This document shows positions 12,175-21,114 of a stretch of DNA of 64,000 nt, one piece after another. Below the pieces are notes generated by a model. That model was not told the DNA's origin. It was given only the letters and a program-made list of their open reading frames with translations, and ran no database searches. Both the position numbers and the translations under genes were made by a program. Source of the stretch: Actinomycetospora chibensis (lineage in GTDB: Bacteria; Actinomycetota; Actinomycetes; Mycobacteriales; Pseudonocardiaceae); NCBI RefSeq assembly GCF_028737215.1, contig NZ_JAQZAM010000008.1, positions 62,001-126,000 on the forward strand, in the 5' to 3' direction. The first letter of the stretch is position 1; every line of letters begins with the position of its first letter.

Positions 12175-13568
12175 GCGATCTCGACGCCGTCGGATTGCTC
12201 GATGCGTACGCCGCGGGCACTCTCGATCCGGTCGACGCCGTGGACGACGCACTCGCGCGTCTCGCGGCGGCGCACGAGGCGCTGAACTGCACCATCCGGG
12301 TCCTCGACGACCGCGCCCGCGCCGCGGCGGAGGAGTCCGTGCGCCGCTGGGCGTCCGGCACCCCGCGGCCCCTGGAGGGTGTGCCGTTCGGGGTCAAGGA
12401 CGTCATCGACGTGGCGGGTGTGCCGACCACGGCCGGCTCCTGGTGCCACGGCCTCGACGGAGATGCGCCCGCGGCGACGTCGGCAACCGTCGTCCGGCGC
12501 CTCGAGGAGGCCGGGGCCATCGCGGTCAGCAAGGACGCGACCACCGAGTTCGCCGTCGGCGGCCCGCACCCGCCGCGCTTCGGCGCCGTGCGCAACCCGT
12601 GGGACCACGAGCGCTGGGCGGGCGGGTCGTCGACCGGCTCGGCGGCCGCGGTCGCGGCGCGCGCCGTCCCGTGCGCGCTCGGCACGGACGTCGGCGGGTC
12701 GGTGCGCCTGCCCTCGGCGTGGTGCGGCCTGACCGGGCTCAAGCCCACCGCGGGCGCGATCCCGCGCACGGGGGTCTTCCCGCTGTCGTGGACCACGGAG
12801 ACGGTCGGCCCGATCGCCCGCAGCGCCCGCGATGCGGAGCGGCTGTTCGCGGTGCTGCGCGGACCCGACGGCGCCGACCCGCGCAGCGGGCCGCTGCCGT
12901 CGTTCGACGTCCCGGAGGGTGGCCATCTCACCGGCCTGCGGATCGCCGTGCCCGGGGGCGCGTTCACCGAGCTCTGCGACGCCGCCGTGCGGGCCGGGGT
13001 CGCGCACCTCGTCGACGTGCTCGTCGCGGCCGGTGCCGAGGTCGTGCCGGGCGAGGTCCCGTCGGCGGCCGAGGCCCTGCCGATCGGCTACCAGGTCGTG
13101 TTCACCGAGGCGGCGACGCTGCACCGCGTCGACGCCGACCGCTGGGACCGCTACGACCCGGTCGTGGTGCGGCGGATCAGCCAGGGGATCGTCACGCCGG
13201 CGGTCGACTACCTGCGTGCCCTGCAGTTCCGCGTCGAGCTGCAGCGCGAGCTCGACGCGGTGTTCGCCGGCGCCGAGCTCCTCGTGGTGCCCACCTGCCC
13301 GTCCACCGCGCCCCGGCTGCCCGACGGCACCGTCGTCGTCGACGGCGAGGAGTTCCCGCTCTACGCCGCCCAGTCGCGCTCGACGATGCTCGGCAACCTC
13401 ACCGGCGCCCCCGGGCTCGCCGTGCCGACCGGGCTCGCGCCCGACGGCTGCCCGGTCTCCGCCCAGCTCGTGGCCGCTCCGCACCGGGAGGCCACGGCGC
13501 TGTGGGCGGGGCGCGTGTTCCAGGAGCGCACGGGCCACCACCTCGTGGCACCCCCTTCCGCCACCTAA
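12171..13568 (+). CDS. Amidase-signature family hydrolase
   Basis: Amidase of about 465 residues. The Ser-cisSer-Lys triad can be placed: Lys in VPFGVKDVIDVAG, the cis-serine in AGGSSTGSAAA, and the nucleophile in GTDVGGSVRLPSAWCG. I start at GTG 12171, which overlaps the stop of the small partner; another GTG at 12159 would add four residues. With the AtzG-like protein it recalls AtzE/AtzG or GatA/GatC pairs, so it likely hydrolyses a small amide or carbamoyl intermediate. The stop codon lies inside operator copy 2. Confidence 0.88.
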   Translation: MSDLDAVGLLDAYAAGTLDPVDAVDDALARLAAAHEALNCTIRVLDDRARAAAEESVRRWASGTPRPLEGVPFGVKDVIDVAGVPTTAGSWCHGLDGDAPAATSATVVRRLEEAGAIAVSKDATTEFAVGGPHPPRFGAVRNPWDHERWAGGSSTGSAAAVAARAVPCALGTDVGGSVRLPSAWCGLTGLKPTAGAIPRTGVFPLSWTTETVGPIARSARDAERLFAVLRGPDGADPRSGPLPSFDVPEGGHLTGLRIAVPGGAFTELCDAAVRAGVAHLVDVLVAAGAEVVPGEVPSAAEALPIGYQVVFTEAATLHRVDADRWDRYDPVVVRRISQGIVTPAVDYLRALQFRVELQRELDAVFAGAELLVVPTCPSTAPRLPDGTVVVDGEEFPLYAAQSRSTMLGNLTGAPGLAVPTGLAPDGCPVSAQLVAAPHREATALWAGRVFQERTGHHLVAPPSAT

Positions 13569-13580
13569 ACGTCTGACGTA
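13566..13580. promoter_or_regulatory. Palindromic operator, copy 2 (before prpD operon)
   Basis: TAAACGTCTGACGTA, the exact reverse complement of the 15-base site at 9025-9039, with dyad ACGTC-T-GACGT at 13569-13579. It overlaps the TAA stop of the amidase gene and lies 42 bases upstream of the chosen PrpD start. This suggests that the second half of the cluster has its own promoter under the same regulator. Confidence 0.7.
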
Positions 13581-13621
13581 TGTTGCTGTGGTCCCGGTCA
13601 CCGCACCCCCTGGAGCGGCTC

Positions 13622-15013
13622 GTGTCGTTGGAGAGCCCCACCCGGACCGCGCTCGCCGGTCGTGTCGCGGAGTTCGCCGCCGCGCTCGACCCGGCCGACG
13701 TCCCGGACGAGGTCCTCGAGCGCGCCCGTCACCTGGTGCTCGACGCGGTCGGCCTGGCGTACGCCTCCACCGCCTATCGCTTCTCCGGCGTGGCCCGCGA
13801 CGCGCTGGCCACGTTCGGCGGCGGTGACCACCCGGTGCTCGGCATGCCCGACCGGCTCTCCCCGCGCGACGCCGCCGTGCTCAACGGCGTGCTCGTGCAC
13901 GGGATGGACTTCGACGACACCCACATCCCCGCCGTCACCCACGTCTCCGCCGCCGCGCTCCCGGCCGCGCTCTCCGCGGCCACGGTCGCCGGGGCGAGCA
14001 CGCGCGAGATGCTGCTGGCCTACGTCCTGGGCGTCGAGGTCTCGGCGCGTGTCGGGCTCGGCGGCGCCGGCGGCTTCCACGACGTGGGCTTCCACCCCAC
14101 GGCCGTCGCCGGGGCGTTCGGGGCCGCGGTCGCGGCGGGCCGGCTGACCGGGCTGGACGCCGACGGCCTCGTCGCCGCGCAGGGCGTCGTCGGGTCGATG
14201 TCGGCGGGCCTGCTGGAGTTCCTCGAGGACGGGTCGTGGACCAAGCGCCTGCATCCGGGGTGGGCGGCGATGTGCGGTCTGACCGCCGCGGCGTTCGCCC
14301 GCGCGGGCTGGACCGGCCCGGCCGCCGTGTACGAGGGCCGCTTCGGGCTCTACGCCACGCACCTCGCCGGCCGGTCGCACCGCCCGGAGGCGGTGGGGGA
14401 GGACCTCGGCACCCGCTGGGAGCTGATGCGCACCGCGGTGAAGCCGTACCCGATCTGCCACTTCAACCACGCGTTCGCCGACGCGGCGCTGGTGCTGCGC
14501 TCCGAGCACGGCATCGACGCCGCCGACGTCCGCGCGATCCGCTGCGCGATCCACCCCGTGCCGGGCAAGGTCGTCTGCCAGCCCCCGGAGAACAAGTGGG
14601 TGCCGCGCGACGAGTACGACGCCAAGTTCAGCCTGCCGTTCGTCGTGTCGGCGGCGCTCGCGCGCGGGCGGTTCACGCTCGCCGAGCTGGAGGACGAGGC
14701 CCTCGCCGACCCCGGGATCCTCGCGCTGGCGCGGAAGGTCGAGGTCGTCGACGACCACGAGGGCCTGTTCCCCGACGCCTACTCCGGGCGCGTGGAGATC
14801 GAGCTCGCCGACGGGCGCGTCGTCGCGCACCGCGAGCAGGTGAACCGGGGCCACGACCAGCGCCCGCTGACCAACGCCGAGATCGTCGAGAAGTTCGAGG
14901 GGACGATCGGGCGGGTCGCCGACGCCGCGACGGCCGAGCGCGTGCGCGCCGCGGTGCTGGCGCTCGGCGACGACCGTCCCGCCGCCGAGTTCGCCGAGGC
15001 GTGCCGTGGCTGA
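13622..15013 (+). CDS. MmgE/PrpD family protein (2-methylcitrate dehydratase / cis-aconitate decarboxylase fold)
   Basis: A 463-residue MmgE/PrpD protein. Family landmarks are VLDAVGLAYAS, HGMDFDDTHIPAVTHVSAAALPAAL and KPYPICHFNHAFADAA. Relatives dehydrate 2-methylcitrate or decarboxylate cis-aconitate, so a branched di- or tricarboxylate intermediate is likely. I chose GTG 13622, with GGAG six bases upstream; ATG 13580 is in frame but overlaps the operator. The stop overlaps the next gene by eight bases. Confidence 0.88.
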   Translation: MSLESPTRTALAGRVAEFAAALDPADVPDEVLERARHLVLDAVGLAYASTAYRFSGVARDALATFGGGDHPVLGMPDRLSPRDAAVLNGVLVHGMDFDDTHIPAVTHVSAAALPAALSAATVAGASTREMLLAYVLGVEVSARVGLGGAGGFHDVGFHPTAVAGAFGAAVAAGRLTGLDADGLVAAQGVVGSMSAGLLEFLEDGSWTKRLHPGWAAMCGLTAAAFARAGWTGPAAVYEGRFGLYATHLAGRSHRPEAVGEDLGTRWELMRTAVKPYPICHFNHAFADAALVLRSEHGIDAADVRAIRCAIHPVPGKVVCQPPENKWVPRDEYDAKFSLPFVVSAALARGRFTLAELEDEALADPGILALARKVEVVDDHEGLFPDAYSGRVEIELADGRVVAHREQVNRGHDQRPLTNAEIVEKFEGTIGRVADAATAERVRAAVLALGDDRPAAEFAEACRG

Positions 15014-16070
15014 CCTCCCGGGCGAGCGGCGTGTGCGGGCGGGGGTCTTCCTCACCCACCAGCAGCCGCCGGGCCGCGACCCCCTCGTCGCCCTCGACGA
15101 GCAGCTGAGCCTGGTGCGCACCGCCCGCGACGCGGGCATGGACTCGGTCTTCGCCGGCCAGCACCACCTCGCGGAGTCGATGGCGCACATCCAGCCGCTG
15201 CCGTGGCTCGCGCGGCTGGCCGCCGAGGCGGGCGACATGACCGTCGGCACCGGGATCCACCTGCTCGCCCTGCACAACCCCGTCGACACCGCCGAGGCCT
15301 ACGCGGGCCTCGACGTCGTGTGCGGCGGCCGGTCGGTGCTCGGGGTCGGGCTCGGCTACCGGCAGGTCGAGTACGACGCCTTCGGCATCCCGCCCGACCA
15401 GAAGGTCCGGCGGTTCACCGAGAACCTCCGGATCGTCGAGGCGCTCTGGCGCGGCGAGGCCGTGTCGGCCGATCTGCCCTGGACGCGCCTCGACGGCGTA
15501 CGCACCACGTTCCGTCCCGTGGCCCGGTCGTCCCCACCGATGAGGCCGCCGATCTGGATGGCGGCCAACTCCGACGGCGCGGTACGGCGGGCGGCCCGTC
15601 TCGCCGACACCTGGATGATCAATCCGCACGCCACCCGGGCCACCGTCGCCCGGCAGCTGGAGCTGTTCCGGGCCGAGCGGCAGGCCGCCGGACGCGGCCC
15701 GGTCGGCGAGCTCCCGCTGATCCGGGAGGTGTTCTGCGCCCCCACGCGCGAGCAGGCCCTCGAGCAGGCCATGCCGTACCTGGCGCGGAAGTACGAGGTC
15801 TACGCCGACTGGGGCCAGGACCGTGTCATGCCCGGGACGGAGTCGTTCCGGGTCGGTTACGACGACCTCTCCCGCGACCGTTTCGTGGTGGGGTCTCCGG
15901 AGGACTGCACCGCGGCGCTCCTCCCGTGGCGCGACGAGCTCGGCGTCGACCACTTCGTGTTCCGCACCGACTGGGCCGGCATGCCGGTCGAGGCGGCGCG
16001 GACCTCCCTCGACCTCCTCGCCCGCGAGGTGGTCCCGGCGCTGCGCGCGCTCCCCCTCCCCGTTCCCTGA
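15006..16070 (+). CDS. Luciferase-like (LLM class) flavin-dependent oxidoreductase
   Basis: A 354-residue TIM-barrel flavin-dependent monooxygenase of the bacterial luciferase superfamily: [51 protein letters not shown] and the late [14 protein letters not shown] strand. These enzymes use reduced FMN from a separate reductase and O2. It overlaps prpD and is followed 23 bases later by a second, RutA-like monooxygenase. No flavin reductase gene is visible in the cluster. Confidence 0.88.
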   Translation: MADLPGERRVRAGVFLTHQQPPGRDPLVALDEQLSLVRTARDAGMDSVFAGQHHLAESMAHIQPLPWLARLAAEAGDMTVGTGIHLLALHNPVDTAEAYAGLDVVCGGRSVLGVGLGYRQVEYDAFGIPPDQKVRRFTENLRIVEALWRGEAVSADLPWTRLDGVRTTFRPVARSSPPMRPPIWMAANSDGAVRRAARLADTWMINPHATRATVARQLELFRAERQAAGRGPVGELPLIREVFCAPTREQALEQAMPYLARKYEVYADWGQDRVMPGTESFRVGYDDLSRDRFVVGSPEDCTAALLPWRDELGVDHFVFRTDWAGMPVEAARTSLDLLAREVVPALRALPLPVP

Positions 16071-16093
16071 CCCCGCAGGAAAGAGAGCTCCTC

Positions 16094-17146
16094 GTGGACT
16101 TCGGCGTCTTCATCCCGATCGGCAACAACGGCTGGCTCATCTCGGAGAACTCCCCGCAGTACATGCCGACCTGGGAGCTCAACAAGAACGTGGTGCAGGA
16201 GGCCGAACGCCAGGGCTTCGCGTTCGCGCTCTCGATGATCAAGTTGCGCGGTTTCGGCGGGAAGACCGAGTTCTGGGACCACAACCTCGAGTCGTTCACG
16301 CTGATGGCGGGTCTCGCGGCGGTCACCGACCGGATCAAGCTCTACGCCTCGACCGCGGTGCTGACGCTGCCGCCGGCCCTCGTGGCGCGGATGGCCTCGA
16401 CGATCGACCAGATCGCGCCCGGCCGCTTCGGGGTCAACATCGTCTCCGGCTGGGCCAAGGGCGAGTACGAGCAGATGGGGCTCTGGCCCGGCGACGACTA
16501 CTTCGGCTACCGCTACGACTACTCCACCGAGTACGTGAAGGTCCTGCGCGACCTGTGGGAGACCGGGCGCTGCGACCTCGACGGTCAGTACTTCCAGATG
16601 GACGACTGCGTGCTCTCCCCGAGGCCCTCGGGCAAGGTCGACATCGTCTGCGCCGGGCAGTCGGAGCGGGGGATGAGGTTCTGCGCCGAGTACGGCGACT
16701 ACAACTTCATCCTCTCGCCCGGGGTGAACAACCCGGAGGTCTACCGGGAGCCCACCGAGCGTCTGGCCTCCTTCGCCAAGGAGACCGGCCGCGACGTCCG
16801 GTCGCTGCCGCTGTTCATGGCGATCATGGCCGAGACCGACGAGGAGGCCCACGCGAAGTGGCGCTCCTACAACGAGGGCGCCGACGCCGGCGCGCTCGGC
16901 TACATGGCCGACGAGGGCAGCGCCGACACGACCGCCGACGGGTCGGGCACCGCGCGGACGATCAACCTCCCCGAGGGCGCGGTCAACTTCAACATGGCCA
17001 CCCTCGTCGGCTCGTACGAGTCGGTCGCGCGACAGGTCGACGAGGTCGCCAAGATGCCCGGCGTCCAGGGGATGATGTTCACCTTCGACGACTTCGAGCA
17101 GGGCGTGCACGACTTCGGCACGCGCGTGAAGCCCCTGCTCGGCTAG
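16094..17146 (+). CDS. RutA-like flavin monooxygenase (pyrimidine/amide-cleaving type)
   Basis: A 350-residue LLM protein much closer to RutA than its neighbour: [21 protein letters not shown] at the start, [40 protein letters not shown], and [20 protein letters not shown]. RutA opens the uracil ring by oxidative amide cleavage through a flavin-N5 (per)oxide. No rutB-rutG homologue is seen here, so the substrate may be another cyclic amide or N-heterocycle. The GTG at 16094 is preceded by AGGAAAGAG. A strong hairpin follows the stop. Confidence 0.85.
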   Translation: MDFGVFIPIGNNGWLISENSPQYMPTWELNKNVVQEAERQGFAFALSMIKLRGFGGKTEFWDHNLESFTLMAGLAAVTDRIKLYASTAVLTLPPALVARMASTIDQIAPGRFGVNIVSGWAKGEYEQMGLWPGDDYFGYRYDYSTEYVKVLRDLWETGRCDLDGQYFQMDDCVLSPRPSGKVDIVCAGQSERGMRFCAEYGDYNFILSPGVNNPEVYREPTERLASFAKETGRDVRSLPLFMAIMAETDEEAHAKWRSYNEGADAGALGYMADEGSADTTADGSGTARTINLPEGAVNFNMATLVGSYESVARQVDEVAKMPGVQGMMFTFDDFEQGVHDFGTRVKPLLG

Positions 17147-17151
17147 GACTC

Positions 17152-17190
17152 CGGTGGCGGACTCCGTGCCCCCCGCGGGGTCCGTCACCG
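17152..17190. terminator. Intrinsic terminator-like hairpin after the catabolic operon
   Basis: Arms 17152-17166 and 17176-17190 pair over 15 positions, thirteen Watson-Crick and two G-U in the plus-strand transcript, around a 9-base loop. It sits six bases after the RutA-like stop and ten before the convergent gene's stop. There is no T-run, as is usual in high-GC actinobacteria. Confidence 0.65.
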
Positions 17191-17200
17191 GGGGCTCGGC

Positions 17201-17713
17201 TCAGGCGCGTTCCTGGGCCGCCAGCACCGCCTCGCGGAACCGCGTGACGTCGGGGCCGCTGCCGGTCGGGACGTGGCGGGTCGTGCGCCGGGTGGCGCCC
17301 AGCGGCGTGCTCGTCACCGTCAGGGCGTCCTTCGGCGGCCCCGGCGGGCTGCCGTGTGTGCGCCGCTGCATCCCGGCCGGCGGGGTGGCGACCTCGAGCT
17401 CGGCGAGCCGGTGGAAGCTGACGCGCGTCGTGGGCCCGATCCTCTCGCCGCCGTCGTCGCCGCCCTCGCGGTAGGAGATGATCAACAGCTCGGGCGTCAG
17501 GAGCATCTCGACCGTGTGGCGCTCCGTCTGCAGGCCCCGGCCACCGGGGCGCGGGCCCAGCGTCTCCTCGTCGGTGCGCAGCCCGTGCGTCGTCTCGGGG
17601 AGCGGGTCGCGGTCCAGCCCCCGGAGCTCGGCCTGGGCGCGGATGAACGCCGCCATGGCGGGCGGGAGCTCCTCGACCGTGAGGGGCCGGGGCGTCAGGT
17701 TGCGGGCGGCCAC
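17201..17713 (-). CDS. Hypothetical protein
   Basis: Unrecognised protein of about 170 residues from GTG 17713; the frame stays open to 17833 but the extra N-terminal part is Arg/Pro-rich and not protein-like. The middle (MLLTPELLIISYREGG, RVSFHRLAELEV) looks like alternating beta strands, suggesting a compact beta fold. There is no signal peptide or membrane segment. It is convergent with the catabolic operon and divergent from serA; nothing in the context assigns a role. Confidence 0.6.
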   Translation of the reverse strand: MAARNLTPRPLTVEELPPAMAAFIRAQAELRGLDRDPLPETTHGLRTDEETLGPRPGGRGLQTERHTVEMLLTPELLIISYREGGDDGGERIGPTTRVSFHRLAELEVATPPAGMQRRTHGSPPGPPKDALTVTSTPLGATRRTTRHVPTGSGPDVTRFREAVLAAQERA

Positions 17714-17819
17714 GGCGTCACGGTGGTGCAGCCGGGGGCGGGGGTCAACGCCGGACCGTCCGCGAGCGGGCGGCGCCGTGTCACCGTTCTGCCGGACGCG
17801 ATGGACCGGGCTGCCGTCT

Positions 17820-17847
17820 GTGACAGGCCGCACCGCTGTCTTAGTCT
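17820..17847 (+). promoter_or_regulatory. serA promoter (leaderless type)
   Basis: GTGACA at 17820-17825 and TAGTCT at 17842-17847 are separated by 16 bases and resemble -35 and -10 boxes. The -10 ends six bases before the GTG at 17854, so transcription would begin at or next to the start codon. No Shine-Dalgarno sequence is present. Confidence 0.6.
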
Positions 17848-17853
17848 CAAGGC

Positions 17854-19053
17854 GTGAAGGCGCTGCTCCTGGAGAACATCCATCCTGTGGCCGCGGAGGC
17901 GTTCCGTGCTCAGGGTGTCGAGGTCGATGCGCGTTCGGGCGCGATGAGCGGGCCCGAGCTGGCTGATGCCCTGTCGGGGGTGTCGGTGCTGGGGATCCGG
18001 TCGAACACCACGATCTCCCCCGAGGTGCTCGAGGCGGGCAAGGATCTGCTGGCGGTGGGGTGCTTCTGCATCGGCACCAACCAGGTGGATCTGAACGCGG
18101 CGGCCGAGCGTGGGGTGGCGGTGTTCAACGCGCCGTTCTCGAACACTCGCAGTGTGGTGGAGCTGGTGCTCGGGGAGATCATCGCGCTGGTGCGGCGGCT
18201 GCCGGAGAAGAACGCGCGGATGCACGAGGGGGTGTGGGACAAGTCCGCGCGCGGCAGCCACGAGTTCCGGGGCCGCACGTTGGGGATCGTGGGGTACGGC
18301 AACATCGGGACCCAGTTGTCGAACATCGCCGAGGCGGTGGGGCTGCGGGTGATCTTCTTCGACACCGCGGACCGGCTCGCGCACGGCAACGCCCGCAAGG
18401 TGGAGTCGTTGGAGGCGTTGCTGGCCGAGGCCGATGTGGTGAGCCTGCACGTGGACGGGCGGCCGGGGAACGCGGGGTTGTTCGGGGCGGAGCAGTTCGC
18501 GTTGATGAAGCCGCGGTCGATCTTCATCAATGCCTCGCGCGGGATGGTGATCGATGACGAGTCGTTGCGGGAGCATCTGCTCTCGGGGCACATCGCCGGG
18601 GCGGCGATCGACGTGTTCCCGATCGAGCCCAAGGCGCAGGGCGACGTCTTCGAATCACCGTTGCGGGGGTTGGACAACGTGATCCTGACTCCGCACGTGG
18701 GTGGGTCGACCCAGGAGGCGCAGGAGGAGATCGGCGGGTTCGTCTCCACCAAGTTGCTGCAGTTCGTGGGCACGGGCCGGACGGCGCTGTCGGTGAACCT
18801 GCCGGAGGTGGCGCTGCCCGCGGCGCCGACGGCGTCGCGGATGGGTTACCTGCACACCAACACCCCCGGAGTGCTGGCCGGGATCAACCAGGTGCTGCTC
18901 GACAGCGGGGTGAACGTGGTGAGCCAGGCGCTCTCCACCCGCGGCGAGCGTGGCTACGTGCTCACCGACACCGACAGCCCCGTCCCCGAGGACACGCTCG
19001 CCGAGCTGCGCCGCTCGCCGCACACCGTGTGGCTGCGCACCTGGACGCCCTGA
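17854..19053 (+). CDS. serA: D-3-phosphoglycerate dehydrogenase
   Basis: First enzyme of serine synthesis (3-phosphoglycerate to 3-phosphohydroxypyruvate), 399 residues, of the shorter Escherichia-type with one C-terminal ACT domain (about residues 330-399). The NAD-binding motif is GIVGYGNIGTQL, with INASRGMVID and the catalytic His in LTPHVGGSTQEA. Codon use is odd: up to about 18900 it is rich in TTG, GTG and GGG, unlike the CTC/GTC/GGC-rich neighbours, while the last 130 bases look native. Its pathway product O-phosphoserine is the substrate of SbnA, encoded 14 kb away in the same accessory block. Confidence 0.95.
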   Translation: MKALLLENIHPVAAEAFRAQGVEVDARSGAMSGPELADALSGVSVLGIRSNTTISPEVLEAGKDLLAVGCFCIGTNQVDLNAAAERGVAVFNAPFSNTRSVVELVLGEIIALVRRLPEKNARMHEGVWDKSARGSHEFRGRTLGIVGYGNIGTQLSNIAEAVGLRVIFFDTADRLAHGNARKVESLEALLAEADVVSLHVDGRPGNAGLFGAEQFALMKPRSIFINASRGMVIDDESLREHLLSGHIAGAAIDVFPIEPKAQGDVFESPLRGLDNVILTPHVGGSTQEAQEEIGGFVSTKLLQFVGTGRTALSVNLPEVALPAAPTASRMGYLHTNTPGVLAGINQVLLDSGVNVVSQALSTRGERGYVLTDTDSPVPEDTLAELRRSPHTVWLRTWTP

Positions 19054-19108
19054 CGCCGACCTCGGGCCGATGTCAGGGCTTCCGTCACGGCCTCGGCCGG
19101 GGTGAGCC

Positions 19109-20812
19109 TCAGTCGTCCTCGGTCCCGGACTGTCCCTCGTCCTGGGGGACGGTCGCGTCCTCGTCGGACGGGACCGGCTGGTCGGCCTCGGGAGCGTCCC
19201 CGGCGACGTCGGACCCCGGGCCGTCGACCCCTGCACCGTCGACCCCTGCACCGTCGACCTCCGCGCCGTCGACCTGCTCGCTCGTGGCCGATGACGAGGA
19301 CGTCTCGGCCGTCGGGTCCCCGGCGACCGCGAAGGCGCCACCCACGATGGCCGCGAGCACGAGCGCGGCGACGAGGCCCGCCCGCCACGGGCGGGTCGGT
19401 GCGGGTCGACCGGTCGACCGGCTCGACGGTGCGGGGGCGACGACGTCGGTGAGCGTGCTGACCCCGGCCTCGAGGGGACCGCGCCCGACGAAGCGCTGCC
19501 AGAGCAGGCCGACGGCCAGCGCGACCGTGACCTGGGCGAGGTAGAGCGCCCAGGGCGCGGCGGCCTCGGCGGCGAGTCCCGCGACGACGACGTGGAGGGT
19601 GTAGAAGGTCAGCGTCATCGAGCCGGCCGCGGCCAGCGGGGACCGCGCCGCGTCGGCGATCCGGGCCCACGAGGACGAGCCTCCCCGGGCGAGGGCGCGG
19701 TCGACGAGCAGCATGGCGCCGAGCACCGCCAGCGAGGTCCCCACGGTGCGCGCCAGGTCGAGCGGGGTCGACGAGTGCGCGGTGTCGACCGCGAGCCACC
19801 ACCAGGTGGTGGCCGGGGTGACGCCGTTCGGTCCCTCCGTGAGCGCGGCCCGCAGCTCCTCGGCGGGCAGGCCCGGGTCGGCGAGGATCCGGCCCAGGCC
19901 GCCGGCGGTCACCAGCGCCAGGTGGGACACGGCCGCGGCGGCCGCGACGAGTGCCACACCGCAGGCCGCGAGCACGGCGGCGGTGCGCGTGGTGGCGAGC
20001 GAGCAGCGTCCCACCGCCATGCCGACGCAGAGGTAGGTCAGCCAGGGCCAGATCGGGTACGCGCCGGTGAGGAACAGGGTGGTGAGGAGGCCGGCGGGGT
20101 CGGTGACGAGCGCGGTGAACGACGGATCGATCAGTTCGGCGGGGGGCATGCCGGTGCGCAGGAGATGGCTCGTGATCGGGGCGACCACGGCGAGCACGGC
20201 GCCGAGCGCGAACAAGGCGCGCGTCGGCAGCAGGATCAGCGGGATGGCGAGCAGGAACAGCACGCCGTAGTAGGTCAGGATGATGTCGACGTCGCCGAGT
20301 GCCGCCTCGCCGAGCGCCAGGCCGAGCACGCCGACGGTCAGGCCCCGCACCGCCAGGCGCGCGGCGTGGGTCCCGAACGTCCCGGCGTCGACGGTGACCT
20401 GCCGGCGACCGGTCAGGAGGGCGACCGACACCCCGACGAGGAGACCGAACAGCGCCGCCGAGGTCCCGCCGGCGAGGAGGCCGACGGTGGTGAGCTCGCC
20501 GTTCTCGGACGTGGGCAGGGTGTGGACCGCGATCATGCCCAGGAGGGCCAGCCCGCGGGCGGCGTCGATGCCCCGGACCCGGGACCCGGACGCGCCGGCG
20601 TCACGGACCACGGGGAGACGGACGGTCGGGGCGTCGGGCGGCCCGGCGGCGGGGTGCCGCTGCTCCGGGAGGAACGTCGTCCTGCGGTCGCCGTGGCCCG
20701 TCCGCGGGTCGGCCACGGGACGGTGGAGATGCACCGTGCCCGGTGTCGTCCCTCGTGTCGCCGCCGGCGGCGCCAGGCCCTCGACACGGGGCAGTGCGGC
20801 GGTCCTGGCCAT
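19109..20812 (-). CDS. Polytopic membrane acyltransferase-like protein (HGSNAT catalytic / DUF418-like)
   Basis: About 567 residues from ATG 20812, which has GAGGAG seven bases upstream. After a basic, Pro-rich cytoplasmic region of about 85 residues comes RGIDAARGLALLGMIAVHTLP, the N-terminal motif of heparan-alpha-glucosaminide N-acetyltransferase-like and DUF418 proteins, then about ten membrane helices. Such proteins are thought to acylate extracytoplasmic groups using cytoplasmic acetyl-CoA. The C-terminal 80 residues are an acidic, Ser/Gly/Val-rich tail with short VDGAG repeats. It is divergent from the NRPS genes, so a role in modifying or exporting their product is possible but unproven. 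Confidence 0.75.
   Translation of the reverse strand: MARTAALPRVEGLAPPAATRGTTPGTVHLHRPVADPRTGHGDRRTTFLPEQRHPAAGPPDAPTVRLPVVRDAGASGSRVRGIDAARGLALLGMIAVHTLPTSENGELTTVGLLAGGTSAALFGLLVGVSVALLTGRRQVTVDAGTFGTHAARLAVRGLTVGVLGLALGEAALGDVDIILTYYGVLFLLAIPLILLPTRALFALGAVLAVVAPITSHLLRTGMPPAELIDPSFTALVTDPAGLLTTLFLTGAYPIWPWLTYLCVGMAVGRCSLATTRTAAVLAACGVALVAAAAAVSHLALVTAGGLGRILADPGLPAEELRAALTEGPNGVTPATTWWWLAVDTAHSSTPLDLARTVGTSLAVLGAMLLVDRALARGGSSSWARIADAARSPLAAAGSMTLTFYTLHVVVAGLAAEAAAPWALYLAQVTVALAVGLLWQRFVGRGPLEAGVSTLTDVVAPAPSSRSTGRPAPTRPWRAGLVAALVLAAIVGGAFAVAGDPTAETSSSSATSEQVDGAEVDGAGVDGAGVDGPGSDVAGDAPEADQPVPSDEDATVPQDEGQSGTEDD
19221..19280 (-). repeat. 15-base tandem repeat coding VDGAG/VDGAE
   Basis: Four 15-base units beginning CCGTCGACC in the plus sense; the first two are identical and the last two diverge. 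They encode the repeated pentapeptide VDGAG in the acidic tail of the membrane acyltransferase-like protein. Confidence 0.75.
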
Positions 20813-21010
20813 CGGGTGACTCCTCGGAACTCGGCGAGCTTTCGTGTGAGGGCCAGCGTTCGCCGGTCGGACAGCAGGGACCATCGCCCGGCGGTCAGCC
20901 TTCCCGCTGCTCGGGGCCACAGCTTTGTCACCGTCGGGTAAGGATCACCGAGGGTGTCCGACTCACCGCTCGCTGCGGTCGGTCCGCGGAATGTTCGCCG
21001 GGCTATTACT

Positions 21011-21022
21011 TCATTCGAGTGA
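21011..21022. promoter_or_regulatory. Candidate cluster operator, copy 1, in the 302-base intergenic region before the NRPS genes
   Basis: TCATTCGAGTGA is a near-palindrome around TCGA. Its eleven bases CATTCGAGTGA recur at 30317-30327 between the FHA-LuxR regulator and the kinase gene. The site is in the only long AT-richer stretch (GGCTATTACTTC) of the 20813-21114 intergenic region. A LuxR-type operator is a reasonable guess; nothing else recognisable was seen in this region. Confidence 0.45.
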
Positions 21023-21114
21023 TGACGGTGTGCGACGAGACTCCTGTACGTGACGATGCCGGGGTCCGGGTGCGCGCCTGCGCAGAGGGTCACGGGACGA
21101 ACGTGGGGGTCGCG

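Noticed and set aside
16094-17146. A complete Rut pyrimidine degradation operon
   Set aside because: Only a RutA-like protein is present; no rutB, rutC, rutD, rutE, rutF or uracil transporter gene is found around it.
20743-21114. N-terminal extension of the membrane NRPS protein to 20743
   Set aside because: It overlaps the divergent gene's 5' end and the promoter region with the shared motif, and its residues are not protein-like.
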